NCBI GenBank assembly: GCA_020073185.1
Contig: JAIQFT010000046.1
Location: 1-34,253, forward strand
Source: Terriglobia bacterium
Lineage (GTDB): Bacteria; Acidobacteriota; Terriglobia; Terriglobales; Acidobacteriaceae
DNA length: 34,253 nt
Direction of reading: 5' to 3'
The notes beneath the pieces were generated by a model. It saw only the letters and a list, made by a program, of their open reading frames with translations, was not told the origin of the DNA and ran no database searches. Positions within the stretch are counted from its first letter, which is position 1, and the number at the start of each line of letters is the position of its first letter. Made by a program: the position numbers and the translations under genes. Positions 17,079-26,053 of the stretch are shown in pieces.

Positions 17079-17202
17079 CCATCCACAAGTGCGTTGCGGT
17101 GCGCTTGCCCGGCGCGGGCCGCTTGTACTCAGGCCGCCAAGTTTGCTATCGTTCCCGCCCAGCGAGCGATGCCCATCCGCTCGAAGCGCCCGTGGGGGGC
17201 CT

Positions 17203-17697
<495 letters not shown>

Positions 17698-17715
17698 TCC
17701 GCCGGAGACATTGCC

Positions 17716-20181
17716 ATGGCAACGAAATCCAAGTCGGGCGGCAAAGGCGCAAACGGGGGAAACGGCTTCGCCATACCCCATGGCCGCTGGGTCGGGCAGC
17801 GCCTCAAGCGCAAGGAAGACCCGCGCCTCATCCAGGGCCTGAGCCACTACGCCGGCGACCTTCGCCTGCCCGATCTTCTGCATTGTGTCTTCGTGCGCTC
17901 GCCACACGCAAATGCGCGCATTGTCTCGGTGGATGTCGAGGCGGCGCGCTCATCACCCGGCGTGGTGATGGCGGTCACCCACGCTGAGGTCGCCGCCATT
18001 GGCGGCGTCCCTTTCGCCGGCAGCCTGCCCGGATTGAAGGTCCCCCATCACTACGTGCTGGCCAAGGACCAGGTGCGCTACGTTGGCGAACCCGTGGTGG
18101 CCATCGTCGCGGAAAATCCCTACGCCGCGCGCGATGCCGCCGACCTGGTGAACATCGAATACGATTCGCTGCCCGCCGTCGTGGACATGGAACGGGCGCT
18201 GGCCCCCGGAAGCCCGCTTGTCCACGAGGAGTTTCACAGCAATCTGGCGTTCACGCACGTCATCAAGAACGGCGACCTTGCGCCGGCGTTTCAGCGCGCC
18301 GACCGCGTGGTCAAGCAGCGCCTCATCAACCAGCGCCTGGCGCCCATCGCCATCGAAACGCGCGGCGTGGTCGCTCAATATCTCCCCGGCGAAAAGCAGC
18401 TCACGGTGTGGTCGTCCACGCAGATTCCGCACCTGGTGCGCACCCAGATTTCACTGATGCTCGGTTTGCCGGAAACCTCGGTGCGCGTGATCACTCCCGA
18501 AGTCGGCGGCGGTTTCGGCAGCAAGCTCAATGTGTACGGTGAGGAAGCGGTCGTCCCGTGGCTCGCGATGAAGCTCAACCGGCCGGTGAAGTGGACGGAA
18601 ACGCGCCGCGAAAATATCGCTGCCACCATCCACGGCCGCGATCAGATCAACGACGTCGAACTCGCGCTGAAGAAGAATGGCACGATCCTCGGCATGCGCA
18701 CCCGCGTGCTCGCCGACCTCGGCGCCTACTACCAGTTGCTGACGCCGATCATCGCCACGCTCACCGGCCTGATGAGCACCGGCTGCTACAAAATTCCGGC
18801 CATCGAGTTCGAAGTGCTCGGCGTTTTCACCAACAAGATGTCCACCGACGCCTACCGCGGCGCCGGACGTCCGGAAGCCACCTACCTCATCGAGCGCATT
18901 GTTGACATCGCCGCGCGCGAATTGAACATGGACCCCGTGGAAATCCGCCGCCGCAACTTCCCCAAACCGGCGGAGTTTCCGTACAGCGCCGCCACCGGCG
19001 TGATCTACGACTCCGGTAATTACCAGGGCAGCCTCAAGCGCGCCCTTGATCTCGCCGGCTACGACAAGCTGCGCGCCCGCCAGAAAACCGGCCGGAAGCA
19101 GGGCAAATACTACGGCATCGGACTTTCCACCTACGTCGAAATCTGCGCCATGGGTCCGTCGGCCGCCATGCCCGCCGGCGGATGGGAGAGCGGAACCGTG
19201 CGCATTGAGCCAACCGGCACAGTCACCGCGCTGACCGGGGCGTCGCCGCACGGCCAGGGTCAGGAAACCACCTTCGCGCAGATGATCGCCGACATGCTCG
19301 GCCTCTCGCCAGCGGACATCAACGTCGTGCACGGCGACACCGCCGTCGTTCCCTACGGCATCGGGACCTTCGGCAGCCGCGGCACTGCGGTCGGAGGCTC
19401 CGCCTTGTTCGTCGCCACCGAGAAGCTCAGGAAGAAGATGGCGGCGATCGCGGCCCACCTGCTGGGCGGCAAGCCCGAGCAGATGGAATTCCGCGACGCA
19501 CGCATCGGCGCCAAGGGCAGCAAGAAGTCGCTCGCGTTCGGCGAAGTGGTGGGCGCCGCCTACGCTGCCAAGAGCCTGCCCGCCGGCGTCGAGCCCGGCC
19601 TGGAAGCGACGCACTTCTTCGAGCCCTCGAATTTCACCTTTCCTTTTGGCGCGCACGTCATCTCATGCGAGGTGGACATTGAGACCGGCGAGATCAAGTT
19701 CGACAAGTACATCGCCGTGGACGACTGCGGCAACGTCATCAATCCCATGCTGGTCGAAGGCCAGGTGCACGGCGGCATCGTGCAGGGCATGGCGCAGGCG
19801 CTGTACGAAGAAGTCATCTACAACAGCGACGGCCAACTCGTCACCGGCACGTTGATGGATTACGCACTGCCCCGCGCGCCCGATATTCCCGAGCTCACCC
19901 TGGAGCGCACCTGCACGCCGTCGCCGGTGAATCCCATGGGCGTGAAGGGCGTCGGTGAAGCGGGCACTATCGGCTGCACGCCCGCGGTGGTCAACGCGGT
20001 GTGCGACGCGCTTGCGCCGCTTGGCATCCGCCACCTCGACATGCCGCTCAAGCCCGAGCGCATCTGGCGCGCGGTGCACGACGCACACATCCGGCCCAGT
20101 CACAGCGAGGCCAAAGCGACGGCCGTTCTCACCGCCGCCGGCGCCGCGAAAAGCGTGAAGAAACCCGTGAGGCGCGCATGA
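17716..20181 (+). CDS. coxL: Molybdenum hydroxylase large subunit, CoxL form II type
   Basis: Molybdopterin-cytosine-dinucleotide-binding catalytic subunit of 821 residues. The active-site loop reads A379-Y-R-G-A-G-R385. This is the form II signature; form I enzymes proven to oxidise CO have a loop with a Cys (AYxCSFR), which is absent. The conserved catalytic glutamate is E748 in 'GVGEAGT', and 'GGGFGSK' and 'GQGQET' pterin-contacting motifs are present. The stop overlaps the coxM start (ATGA). Form II physiology is poorly settled. The coupled benzoate-CoA-ligase-like gene downstream hints at an aromatic or acyl-CoA-related substrate (inference). Confident as a molybdenum hydroxylase, not as a CO dehydrogenase. 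Confidence 0.93.
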   Translation: MATKSKSGGKGANGGNGFAIPHGRWVGQRLKRKEDPRLIQGLSHYAGDLRLPDLLHCVFVRSPHANARIVSVDVEAARSSPGVVMAVTHAEVAAIGGVPFAGSLPGLKVPHHYVLAKDQVRYVGEPVVAIVAENPYAARDAADLVNIEYDSLPAVVDMERALAPGSPLVHEEFHSNLAFTHVIKNGDLAPAFQRADRVVKQRLINQRLAPIAIETRGVVAQYLPGEKQLTVWSSTQIPHLVRTQISLMLGLPETSVRVITPEVGGGFGSKLNVYGEEAVVPWLAMKLNRPVKWTETRRENIAATIHGRDQINDVELALKKNGTILGMRTRVLADLGAYYQLLTPIIATLTGLMSTGCYKIPAIEFEVLGVFTNKMSTDAYRGAGRPEATYLIERIVDIAARELNMDPVEIRRRNFPKPAEFPYSAATGVIYDSGNYQGSLKRALDLAGYDKLRARQKTGRKQGKYYGIGLSTYVEICAMGPSAAMPAGGWESGTVRIEPTGTVTALTGASPHGQGQETTFAQMIADMLGLSPADINVVHGDTAVVPYGIGTFGSRGTAVGGSALFVATEKLRKKMAAIAAHLLGGKPEQMEFRDARIGAKGSKKSLAFGEVVGAAYAAKSLPAGVEPGLEATHFFEPSNFTFPFGAHVISCEVDIETGEIKFDKYIAVDDCGNVINPMLVEGQVHGGIVQGMAQALYEEVIYNSDGQLVTGTLMDYALPRAPDIPELTLERTCTPSPVNPMGVKGVGEAGTIGCTPAVVNAVCDALAPLGIRHLDMPLKPERIWRAVHDAHIRPSHSEAKATAVLTAAGAAKSVKKPVRRA

Positions 20182-21032
20182 TCCCCACCGAATTCGAGTA
20201 CGAATCTCCGAGCGAATTAAGCGAAGTGCTGGCGCTGCTCGCCTCGCGTGAAGATGCCAAACTGCTCGCCGGCGGGCACAGCCTGCTGCCCGCGATGAAA
20301 TTGCGCCTCTCCTCGCCCGCTGTCTTGGTGGACCTGTCGCGCGTTGCCGGTCTCAGCTACATCCGCGAGGTTGGAGACACCGTGCACATCGGCGCCATGA
20401 CCACGCATGCGGAGGTCGCGACATCGCCGCTCATGCACAAAGTCTCTCCGCTCCTTTCGCAGACCGCACGGGAAATTGGCGATGTGCAGGTGCGCAACCG
20501 CGGCACCATCGGCGGCAGCCTGGCGCACGCCGATCCGTCGGCGGATTATCCAGCGCCGATTCTTGCCCTCGACGCCGACATCGTCGCCATGAGCACTCGC
20601 GGCGAGCGGATTATCCCCGCGCGCGATTTCTTTACCGGGCTCTTCAGCACCAGCCTGGCCTCCGATGAGGTCATCACCGAAGTGCGCGTGCCCGTGACCG
20701 AACCGGCGGCGGCGACCGCGTACAAGAAATTCGCGCATCCCGCCTCGGGCATGGCGGTGGTGGGAGTCGCGGTGGTGGTGAAAGCGCGCGGCGCGACCAT
20801 CGAGAGCGCAGCCATCGGCATCACCGGCGTTGCGCAGTTCGCATATCGCGCCAACGCTGTGGAGAAGAACCTGCGCGGCAAGCCGGCCGGCGCGATCGCC
20901 GCCGCGTGCGAGTTCGTCACCGACGGCGTCGAAGTCCTGGGCGATCACTTCGCTTCAGGCGAATACCGCGGCCATCTGGCTCGCGTCTACACCCGTCGCG
21001 CGGTGCAGCAATGCATTGCGAGTCGGAAGTAG
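20178..21032 (+). CDS. coxM: Molybdenum hydroxylase FAD-binding medium subunit (CoxM-like)
   Basis: FAD subunit of 284 residues completing the three-subunit enzyme. The two flavin motifs are clear: 'AGGHSLLPAMKLR' (about residues 31-43) and 'TIGGSLAHADPSAD' (about 111-124). A C-terminal CO-dehydrogenase flavoprotein domain follows. Very few cysteines are present, so the extra [4Fe-4S] insertion known from the 4-hydroxybenzoyl-CoA reductase medium subunit is missing. The ATG overlaps the coxL stop (ATGA). An 87-base gap separates it from coxG. Confidence 0.93.
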   Translation: MIPTEFEYESPSELSEVLALLASREDAKLLAGGHSLLPAMKLRLSSPAVLVDLSRVAGLSYIREVGDTVHIGAMTTHAEVATSPLMHKVSPLLSQTAREIGDVQVRNRGTIGGSLAHADPSADYPAPILALDADIVAMSTRGERIIPARDFFTGLFSTSLASDEVITEVRVPVTEPAAATAYKKFAHPASGMAVVGVAVVVKARGATIESAAIGITGVAQFAYRANAVEKNLRGKPAGAIAAACEFVTDGVEVLGDHFASGEYRGHLARVYTRRAVQQCIASRK

Positions 21033-21119
21033 TAACTGAGGCATCCAAAGTGAATCGGGAAGGGCACGGCTTCATCCGTGCCTGAAAGCGTTCCTTCTCG
21101 CAACCCGATACTGAAACCG

Positions 21120-21578
21120 ATGAAGTTTCAAGGCACCTACACCATCGCCGCTCCGCTCGACGCCGTCTGGCGCAACCTAATGAATCCGGCGGTCCTACAA
21201 CGCGTCATGCCCGGCTGCCAGAAGCTGGAAGAAAAGGTACCCAACCAGTACCGGGCCATACTGAAAACGGGGGTCGGGCCGGTGAAGGGCACTTTTCACG
21301 GCGACGTCACCATCTCCGACATCGTCCCCGAGAAAAGTTACACTCTGACCTCGCGCGCCAGCTCCACCGCGGGCTTCGTCGAGGGCGTTGGCCGCCTCGA
21401 ACTCGAATCGGCCGGCGCCGAAACCATCGTGCGCTTCAGCGGCGAAGCCATGGTTGGCGGCATGTTGGCGTCCGTCGGCGGGCGCTTGGTCGAAGCCGCC
21501 GCGCAGAAGAATGTTCGCGACACCTTCGCCAACCTGGCGCGTGAGCTCAATTCCGCCGCCTCGGCGCGTCCTGCATGA
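21120..21578 (+). CDS. coxG: CoxG-family (SRPBCC) protein
   Basis: Small START/SRPBCC-fold protein of 152 residues. It begins with the family pattern 'MKFQGTYTIAAPLDAVWRNL', then 'VMPGCQ', and a conserved centre 'VGPVKGTFHGDVTISD'. CoxG proteins accompany molybdenum hydroxylases and have been linked to membrane attachment or quinone delivery. The ATG at 21120 gives the standard start; a GTG at 21078 would add 14 unrelated residues. It lies 87 bases after coxM, and its stop overlaps the ligase start (ATGA), tying the ligase into the cox operon. Confidence 0.9.
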   Translation: MKFQGTYTIAAPLDAVWRNLMNPAVLQRVMPGCQKLEEKVPNQYRAILKTGVGPVKGTFHGDVTISDIVPEKSYTLTSRASSTAGFVEGVGRLELESAGAETIVRFSGEAMVGGMLASVGGRLVEAAAQKNVRDTFANLARELNSAASARPA

Positions 21579-23134
21579 CGTTCTCTGTTCCCGACCGCTT
21601 CAACGCCGCCGCTTACTTCATCGATCCGCACCTTCGCGAACGTTCCGACAAAATTGCCATTGAATGCGGCGACGAGCGCGTCACCTACCGCGAGTTGGTG
21701 GCGCGCGTGAATCGCCTCGGCAATGCCCTGCGCCGCGCGCTCGGCGTGCGGGTAGAAGAGCGCGTCCTCCTTCTGCTGCTCGACACCCCGGATTTCGCTG
21801 CCTGCTTCTTCGGCGCCATCAAGATCGGCGCTGTGCCCGCGCCCGTAAACACGTTCCTCAAGCCCGCCGAATACGAGTACCTGCTCAATGACAGCCGCGC
21901 GCGGGTGGCAATCGTCAGCGAGGCGTTGTTGCCGCTGTTGGCGGCGATACCACGCCATCGTCTGCCATCCCTTGAGCACGTGGTTGTGGTCGGCGGTCCG
22001 ATTCACGGCGCGCATTCGTTTTCCGAACTGATAAGCGCCGAGCCTGCCGAACTCGATCCTGCGCCCACCCACCTGCATGACCCCGCCTTCTGGCTCTACT
22101 CCTCCGGCAGCACCGGTTTCCCCAAAGGCTGCGTTCATTTGCAGCACGACATGGTGGTCACCTCGGAGCTGTACGCGAAACAAATTCTCCAAGTCGGCGA
22201 GCACGACCGTTTCTTCAGCGTCGCCAAACTATTTTTTGCCTACGGACTCGGCAACGGGCTGTACTTTCCCCTCGCTGTTGGCGGCGCCAGCATCCTGCTG
22301 CCCGGTCCGGCGCAACCGGCAAGTGTCTTCGACATCATCGAGCGCCACCGCCCGACGTTGTTTTTCTCTGTCCCATCAAGCTATGCCGCACTGCTGGCGC
22401 ACAGGCGTGACGGCTGCGACTTCGATCTCTCCAGCATCCGTAACGCCATCTCTGCCGGCGAGGCGCTGCCCGCCGCCATCTTCCAGCGCTTCGAGTCCCG
22501 GTTCGGCGTCGAAATTCTCGACGCCATCGGCTCCACCGAAGCGTTGCACATGTTCATCGCCAACCGCCCCGGCGCCGCGCATCCCGGCTCCAGCGGCCAG
22601 GTCATTCCCGGCATGGACGCCAGAATTGTGGACGAGGGCGGCCGCGCAGTTTCCACCGGCGAAGTGGGTAACCTATATATAAGGAGCGACGCCGTGTGCT
22701 CCTGTTACTGGAACCAGCACGAGAAAACCAAGGACGCCATCGACGGCCACTGGCTGCGCACCGGCGACAAGTATCGCCAGGATGCCGACGGCTACTTCTG
22801 GTACGCCGGGCGCACCGACGATATGCTCAAGGTCAGCGGCGTTTGGGTCAGCCCCGCGGAGATCGAAAGCACGCTCGTCGAACATCCCGCGGTGCAGGAA
22901 GCCGCCGTCGTCGGCCGTAAGGATCAAGATGAACTGGTGAAGCCGGCGGCCTATGTCGTCCTGCACGCCGGCCACGTGCCCGCGCCCGACCTCGCGCAGC
23001 AACTGCAGGAATTCGTCGCCACACGTCTCGCCGCCTACAAGCGCCCGCGCTGGGTGGAATTTCTCCCCGAACTCCCCAAGACCGCCACCGGAAAAATCCA
23101 GCGCTTCAAGTTGAGATGTCCAGCGGGCGTTTGA
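21575..23134 (+). CDS. Benzoate-CoA ligase-like AMP-forming acyl-CoA synthetase
   Basis: ANL-superfamily enzyme of 519 residues that would activate a carboxylate to its CoA thioester with ATP. The phosphate loop is Y175-S-S-G-S-T-G-F-P-K-G185. 'GSTEALHMF' marks the acid/adenine region, 'RTGDKYRQDADGYFWYAGRTDDMLKV'-type A7/A8 motifs are present, and catalytic K507 lies in 'PKTATGKIQRFKL'. The overall pattern ('YSSGSTGFPKGCVH', 'KLFFAYGLGN') matches benzoate-CoA ligases best, but the true acid is unknown. Its ATG lies inside the coxG stop, so it is co-expressed with the molybdenum hydroxylase. Together they suggest a route for an aromatic or heteroaromatic acid. It is convergent with the MFS gene. 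Confidence 0.9.
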   Translation: MTFSVPDRFNAAAYFIDPHLRERSDKIAIECGDERVTYRELVARVNRLGNALRRALGVRVEERVLLLLLDTPDFAACFFGAIKIGAVPAPVNTFLKPAEYEYLLNDSRARVAIVSEALLPLLAAIPRHRLPSLEHVVVVGGPIHGAHSFSELISAEPAELDPAPTHLHDPAFWLYSSGSTGFPKGCVHLQHDMVVTSELYAKQILQVGEHDRFFSVAKLFFAYGLGNGLYFPLAVGGASILLPGPAQPASVFDIIERHRPTLFFSVPSSYAALLAHRRDGCDFDLSSIRNAISAGEALPAAIFQRFESRFGVEILDAIGSTEALHMFIANRPGAAHPGSSGQVIPGMDARIVDEGGRAVSTGEVGNLYIRSDAVCSCYWNQHEKTKDAIDGHWLRTGDKYRQDADGYFWYAGRTDDMLKVSGVWVSPAEIESTLVEHPAVQEAAVVGRKDQDELVKPAAYVVLHAGHVPAPDLAQQLQEFVATRLAAYKRPRWVEFLPELPKTATGKIQRFKLRCPAGV

Positions 23135-23136
23135 CC

Positions 23137-23190
23137 AGCTACCAACCCCGAGCTATCAACTACCAACTGCCAACTACCAATTCAACTACC
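23137..23190. repeat. Degenerate CTACCAAC-type short repeats between convergent genes
   Basis: The 51-base gap after the ligase and the first bases of the MFS stop region hold five or six imperfect copies of a CTACCAAC/CTATCAAC/CAACTACC unit (23137-23146, 23151-23190). No hairpin terminator is evident. The low-complexity run ends in the MFS stop codon. Confidence 0.6.
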
Positions 23191-24391
23191 GTTCTTCCGG
23201 TGGCTTCACCTTGCGGAAAGCGCGATACAGCAGCAAGTCGTACAAGATCTTGATTGACCCGCCCGCGACCAGCGGCGCCGAAAACGCCACGTTTTGCATG
23301 AACATTCCCGCCGCCGACGATCCCGCCGCCCACATCAAATTCCGCGTCAAGTTCGTGACCCCGCTGGCGAAAGTGCGCTCGTGCGGCTCCACTACGGCGG
23401 CGACATAGGATTGCCGTGACGGCACGTCCATCTCCACCAGCGCCTCGCGCAGGAAAAACAGTGCCGTGGCCAAGTGAAAACTCGGCGCGAGCGGCACCAG
23501 CACCAGGAAAACGCTCGACGGCAAGTGCGTGAACACCATCGTGTTCAGCAATCCGATGCGTTGCGCCAGCCACGCCGCGCCCAAGTGGGACAGCGCGTTC
23601 AGCACGTGCACCACGCCGAATACCATGCCCAGAACCTGCACGGAAACGCCGAAACGCTGGAAAAACCAGTAGGCCACCAGCGCGTCAGTTAGGAATCCTC
23701 CGCCGAAGCTGTCAATGGCGAATAGCGCCGCCAGATTGCGTACGATGCGGCGCGTGCGCGGCGACACCGGCGGCCTTTCCTCGTGCGGTCTGGCGGCCTC
23801 CACGCGCTCCGAAAGAAACGCATACAGCACCGCCGCGATCAGGTTCGCAGCCGCGAATCCGGCAAACACCAGACGGTAGGCATCGCCAACCGCGATTCCC
23901 ATGCGCGCGTGAACCAAGGCGGGCGCGCCCGCCGCCACCGCGCCGATCGCGCCACTGCCATCGAGAACTACGTTGTACCAGGAGAGCGCCCAGGTCCGCG
24001 ACTTCGCCGTCGTCAGCCCCGGAATCACCGCCTGCTCGAGTGCGAAGGCGGCGCTGCGATCGGTGCCGGTGCCGTTGATCATGCCCAGCACCGCCAGCGG
24101 AATCAGGATCGGCGTGCGCGTGGTTAGCGCCAGCGCCATGCCGCCGAGCGCAGTCAAAACCGCGAGTGCGGCCAGCATTCGCCGCCGCCCCAGACGATCG
24201 CCTTTCCAGCTCATCAGCGCCGTCGCCGCGGTCGTTCCGATCAGCCCGGCGGCGATCGCCACGCCGATGCTCGACGGCGACAATCCCGCGCGCGCCAGGT
24301 ACACGCCCAGCAGTACGCCCATCATGCCCACGCCGGCGGAGCGCAGAAACGCCGCGGCATAGATCAGCGGCAGGTCGCGGCGGTCGTTCAT
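23186..24391 (-). CDS. Major facilitator superfamily transporter
   Basis: Inner-membrane transporter of 401 residues with about twelve hydrophobic helices in two halves joined by a basic/acidic loop (about residues 190-215). The motif-A-like 'WKGDRLGRRRML' between helices 2 and 3 and the internal symmetry are typical of MFS antiporters. I start it at 24391 ('MNDRRDLPLIY'); an in-frame ATG at 24433 would lie inside the upstream gene. It begins one base after the ChrB-domain gene stop, so the two are one transcription unit. Substrate unreadable; the neighbour suggests metal or oxyanion efflux (inference). Confidence 0.88.
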   Translation of the reverse strand: MNDRRDLPLIYAAAFLRSAGVGMMGVLLGVYLARAGLSPSSIGVAIAAGLIGTTAATALMSWKGDRLGRRRMLAALAVLTALGGMALALTTRTPILIPLAVLGMINGTGTDRSAAFALEQAVIPGLTTAKSRTWALSWYNVVLDGSGAIGAVAAGAPALVHARMGIAVGDAYRLVFAGFAAANLIAAVLYAFLSERVEAARPHEERPPVSPRTRRIVRNLAALFAIDSFGGGFLTDALVAYWFFQRFGVSVQVLGMVFGVVHVLNALSHLGAAWLAQRIGLLNTMVFTHLPSSVFLVLVPLAPSFHLATALFFLREALVEMDVPSRQSYVAAVVEPHERTFASGVTNLTRNLMWAAGSSAAGMFMQNVAFSAPLVAGGSIKILYDLLLYRAFRKVKPPEER

Positions 24392-24392
24392 G

Positions 24393-24830
24393 TCACCGTT
24401 CTCGCAGTTGCGCGTAGCAGTACAGTGCGTCATACACCGGGAATTGCCGCGCCAAGCGCTCTTCGTCTGAAATACCCAGCGCCGCGAATCCCTCGGCGAT
24501 GGCGCGCAGGCCGAAACCTTCCGGCGCCACCGGCTCCTGCCCTTTGACGTCCGCGGCGCGCACGATCAGTGCCAGTCGCTGCAGCGGCGGATCCTGCAAG
24601 TTGTAGTCTTCGATGATCGCCTCGAACGAGCAGCGCTCGCCCCGATGATTGAGTTTTACCGCCGCCAGCTTCGGTGCGTCGAACGGCGTCGCCTGTTCGC
24701 GTGCTGCCACCTCCAGCAGTTGCCCTTCCTCCACAAACATAAACTCGGCTTCACGATCCACGAACCGCCGGATCAGCCACGGGCATGCGACGCGGTCCAC
24801 CTTGATGTTCCTGCGAGTGATCCACTTCAC
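24393..24830 (-). CDS. ChrB C-terminal-domain protein
   Basis: A 145-residue protein that looks like the C-terminal domain of ChrB, the chromate-resistance-associated protein, standing alone. Recognisable features are 'VDRVACPWLIRRFVD' near the start, 'HRGERCSFEAIIEDY' with its Cys and His, and the Asp/Leu-rich end 'YDALYCYAQL'. The GTG at 24830 is chosen because GGAGG lies six bases upstream; an ATG at 24857 would add nine residues but has no ribosome site. It overlaps nothing and is followed after one base by the MFS gene. No chrA transporter is nearby, so a chromate role is only a possibility. Confidence 0.8.
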   Translation of the reverse strand: MKWITRRNIKVDRVACPWLIRRFVDREAEFMFVEEGQLLEVAAREQATPFDAPKLAAVKLNHRGERCSFEAIIEDYNLQDPPLQRLALIVRAADVKGQEPVAPEGFGLRAIAEGFAALGISDEERLARQFPVYDALYCYAQLRER

Positions 24831-24910
24831 GAGCCACCTCCGCCAATCGAGTTCCAATCATCATTCGATCCGTCTTGGCGCACTGCCGCTGCAACAATTA
24901 CCATGACGGG

Positions 24911-26005
24911 ATGGATGTGGCCGCGGCGATTGCGGGGGTGCTGGTCGTTGCCGGAGTCTTGCTCGAAGCGTTTGAAACGGTGGTGCTGCCGCGTCGCGTT
25001 ACCCGCCGCTTTCGACTCACGCGAGGCTTTTACCGCTACACCTGGCGGCCCTGGGCCGCCGTCGCGCGGCATATCCGAAGACTTCGCCGCCGCGAAAGTT
25101 TTCTCGCACTGTATGGTCCCATGTCCCTGATCCTGCTGCTGGCCTTGTGGGCCGTCGGCCTGGTCCTCGGCTTTGCGCTGTTGCAATGGGCCGCCGGTTC
25201 CACCGTCGAGGGCGGCGGCAATTCACGCACCTTTGCCACCGATCTCTACTTCAGCGGGACTACGCTGTTCACGCTCGGCTTGGGCGACGTAACTCCGCGC
25301 GCCGCGATTTCACGTGTACTCACCGTCATCGAGAGTGGCATGGGCCTCGGCTTTCTCGCCTTGGTCCTCAGCTACCTGCCGGTGGTCTACCAATCTTTCT
25401 CGCGCCGCGAAGTGAATGTCTCGCTGCTTGACGGACGCGCCGGGACGCCGCCAACAGCTGCCGAGCTGGTGCGCCGCAATATCGATCCCCAGGACGGAAA
25501 CCTGCGCGAAATCCTGCACGAGTGGGAACACTCCGCCGCCGAAATGCTGGAGAGCCACATCTCCTATCCCGTGCTCGGATACTTCCGCTCGCAGCACGAC
25601 AACCAGTCGTGGGTTGCCGCGCTCACCGCCGTCCTTGATGCGTCCGCGCTCTGCCAGTCCATTGACGGCGCACCCGCGCGCCAGGCGCAGCTCACCTTTG
25701 CCATGGCCAGGCACGCCATCGTGGACCTGGCGCAGGTCTTCAACACTCCGCCGCGAGATCCGCCGCAGCCGCGCCTGACACCCGAATCCCTTCAGCAACT
25801 CCGTCAACAGTTGGCCGAGGGCGGCATCCAGTTGCTCGCCACCGCCGACGCGGAACAAAGGCTCGCCAAACTGCGTAGCATGTATGAGCCCTACATTGCG
25901 GCCCTGGCCGAGTATTTCCTGGTGCAGTTGCCGCCGTGGTTTCGCCCGCCGGAGGCACATGACAACTGGCGCACCAGCCGCTGGGGCGGGCAGCACACGA
26001 TTTGA
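24911..26005 (+). CDS. Two-TM ion channel (Ion_trans_2 / K+ channel-like)
   Basis: Membrane protein of 364 residues. An N-terminal helix (about 1-20) is followed by a basic stretch, two pore helices (about 70-95 and 135-155), and between them a pore loop with T121-L-G-L-G-D126. K+ channels use T-V-G-Y-G-D, so this keeps Gly-x-Gly-Asp but has Leu in place of the Tyr. The ~200-residue C-terminal part is predicted soluble and helical, has no RCK nucleotide-binding pattern that I can see, and ends in a Pro/Trp-rich tail. The ATG at 24911 places a TM helix at the start. It is divergent from the ChrB-domain gene, sharing an 80-base gap. Ion selectivity uncertain. Confidence 0.82.
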   Translation: MDVAAAIAGVLVVAGVLLEAFETVVLPRRVTRRFRLTRGFYRYTWRPWAAVARHIRRLRRRESFLALYGPMSLILLLALWAVGLVLGFALLQWAAGSTVEGGGNSRTFATDLYFSGTTLFTLGLGDVTPRAAISRVLTVIESGMGLGFLALVLSYLPVVYQSFSRREVNVSLLDGRAGTPPTAAELVRRNIDPQDGNLREILHEWEHSAAEMLESHISYPVLGYFRSQHDNQSWVAALTAVLDASALCQSIDGAPARQAQLTFAMARHAIVDLAQVFNTPPRDPPQPRLTPESLQQLRQQLAEGGIQLLATADAEQRLAKLRSMYEPYIAALAEYFLVQLPPWFRPPEAHDNWRTSRWGGQHTI

Positions 26006-26021
26006 AGCCGGGTGGCCGGTA

Positions 26022-26050
26022 ACTGACAAACTGCAAGGACTGACAAACTG
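26022..26050 (+). repeat. Tandem 12-bp direct repeat ACTGACAAACTG
   Basis: Two exact copies of ACTGACAAACTG at 26022-26033 and 26039-26050 lie just before the ABC ATPase ATG. The second copy covers the place where a ribosome binding site would be expected. They could be operator half-sites or a short-repeat remnant. Confidence 0.6.
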
Positions 26051-26053
26051 AAC

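Noticed and set aside
18451-19656. Long open frame antisense to coxL
   Set aside because: Shadow of the coding strand; composition is an artefact and no domain is recognisable.
17716-20181. True aerobic CO dehydrogenase
   Set aside because: The active-site loop is AYRGAGR (form II), not the Cys-containing form I loop.
23137-26050. CRISPR-like array from the short repeats at 23137 and 26022
   Set aside because: Units are 8-12 bases, degenerate or only two copies, with no regular spacers and no cas genes.
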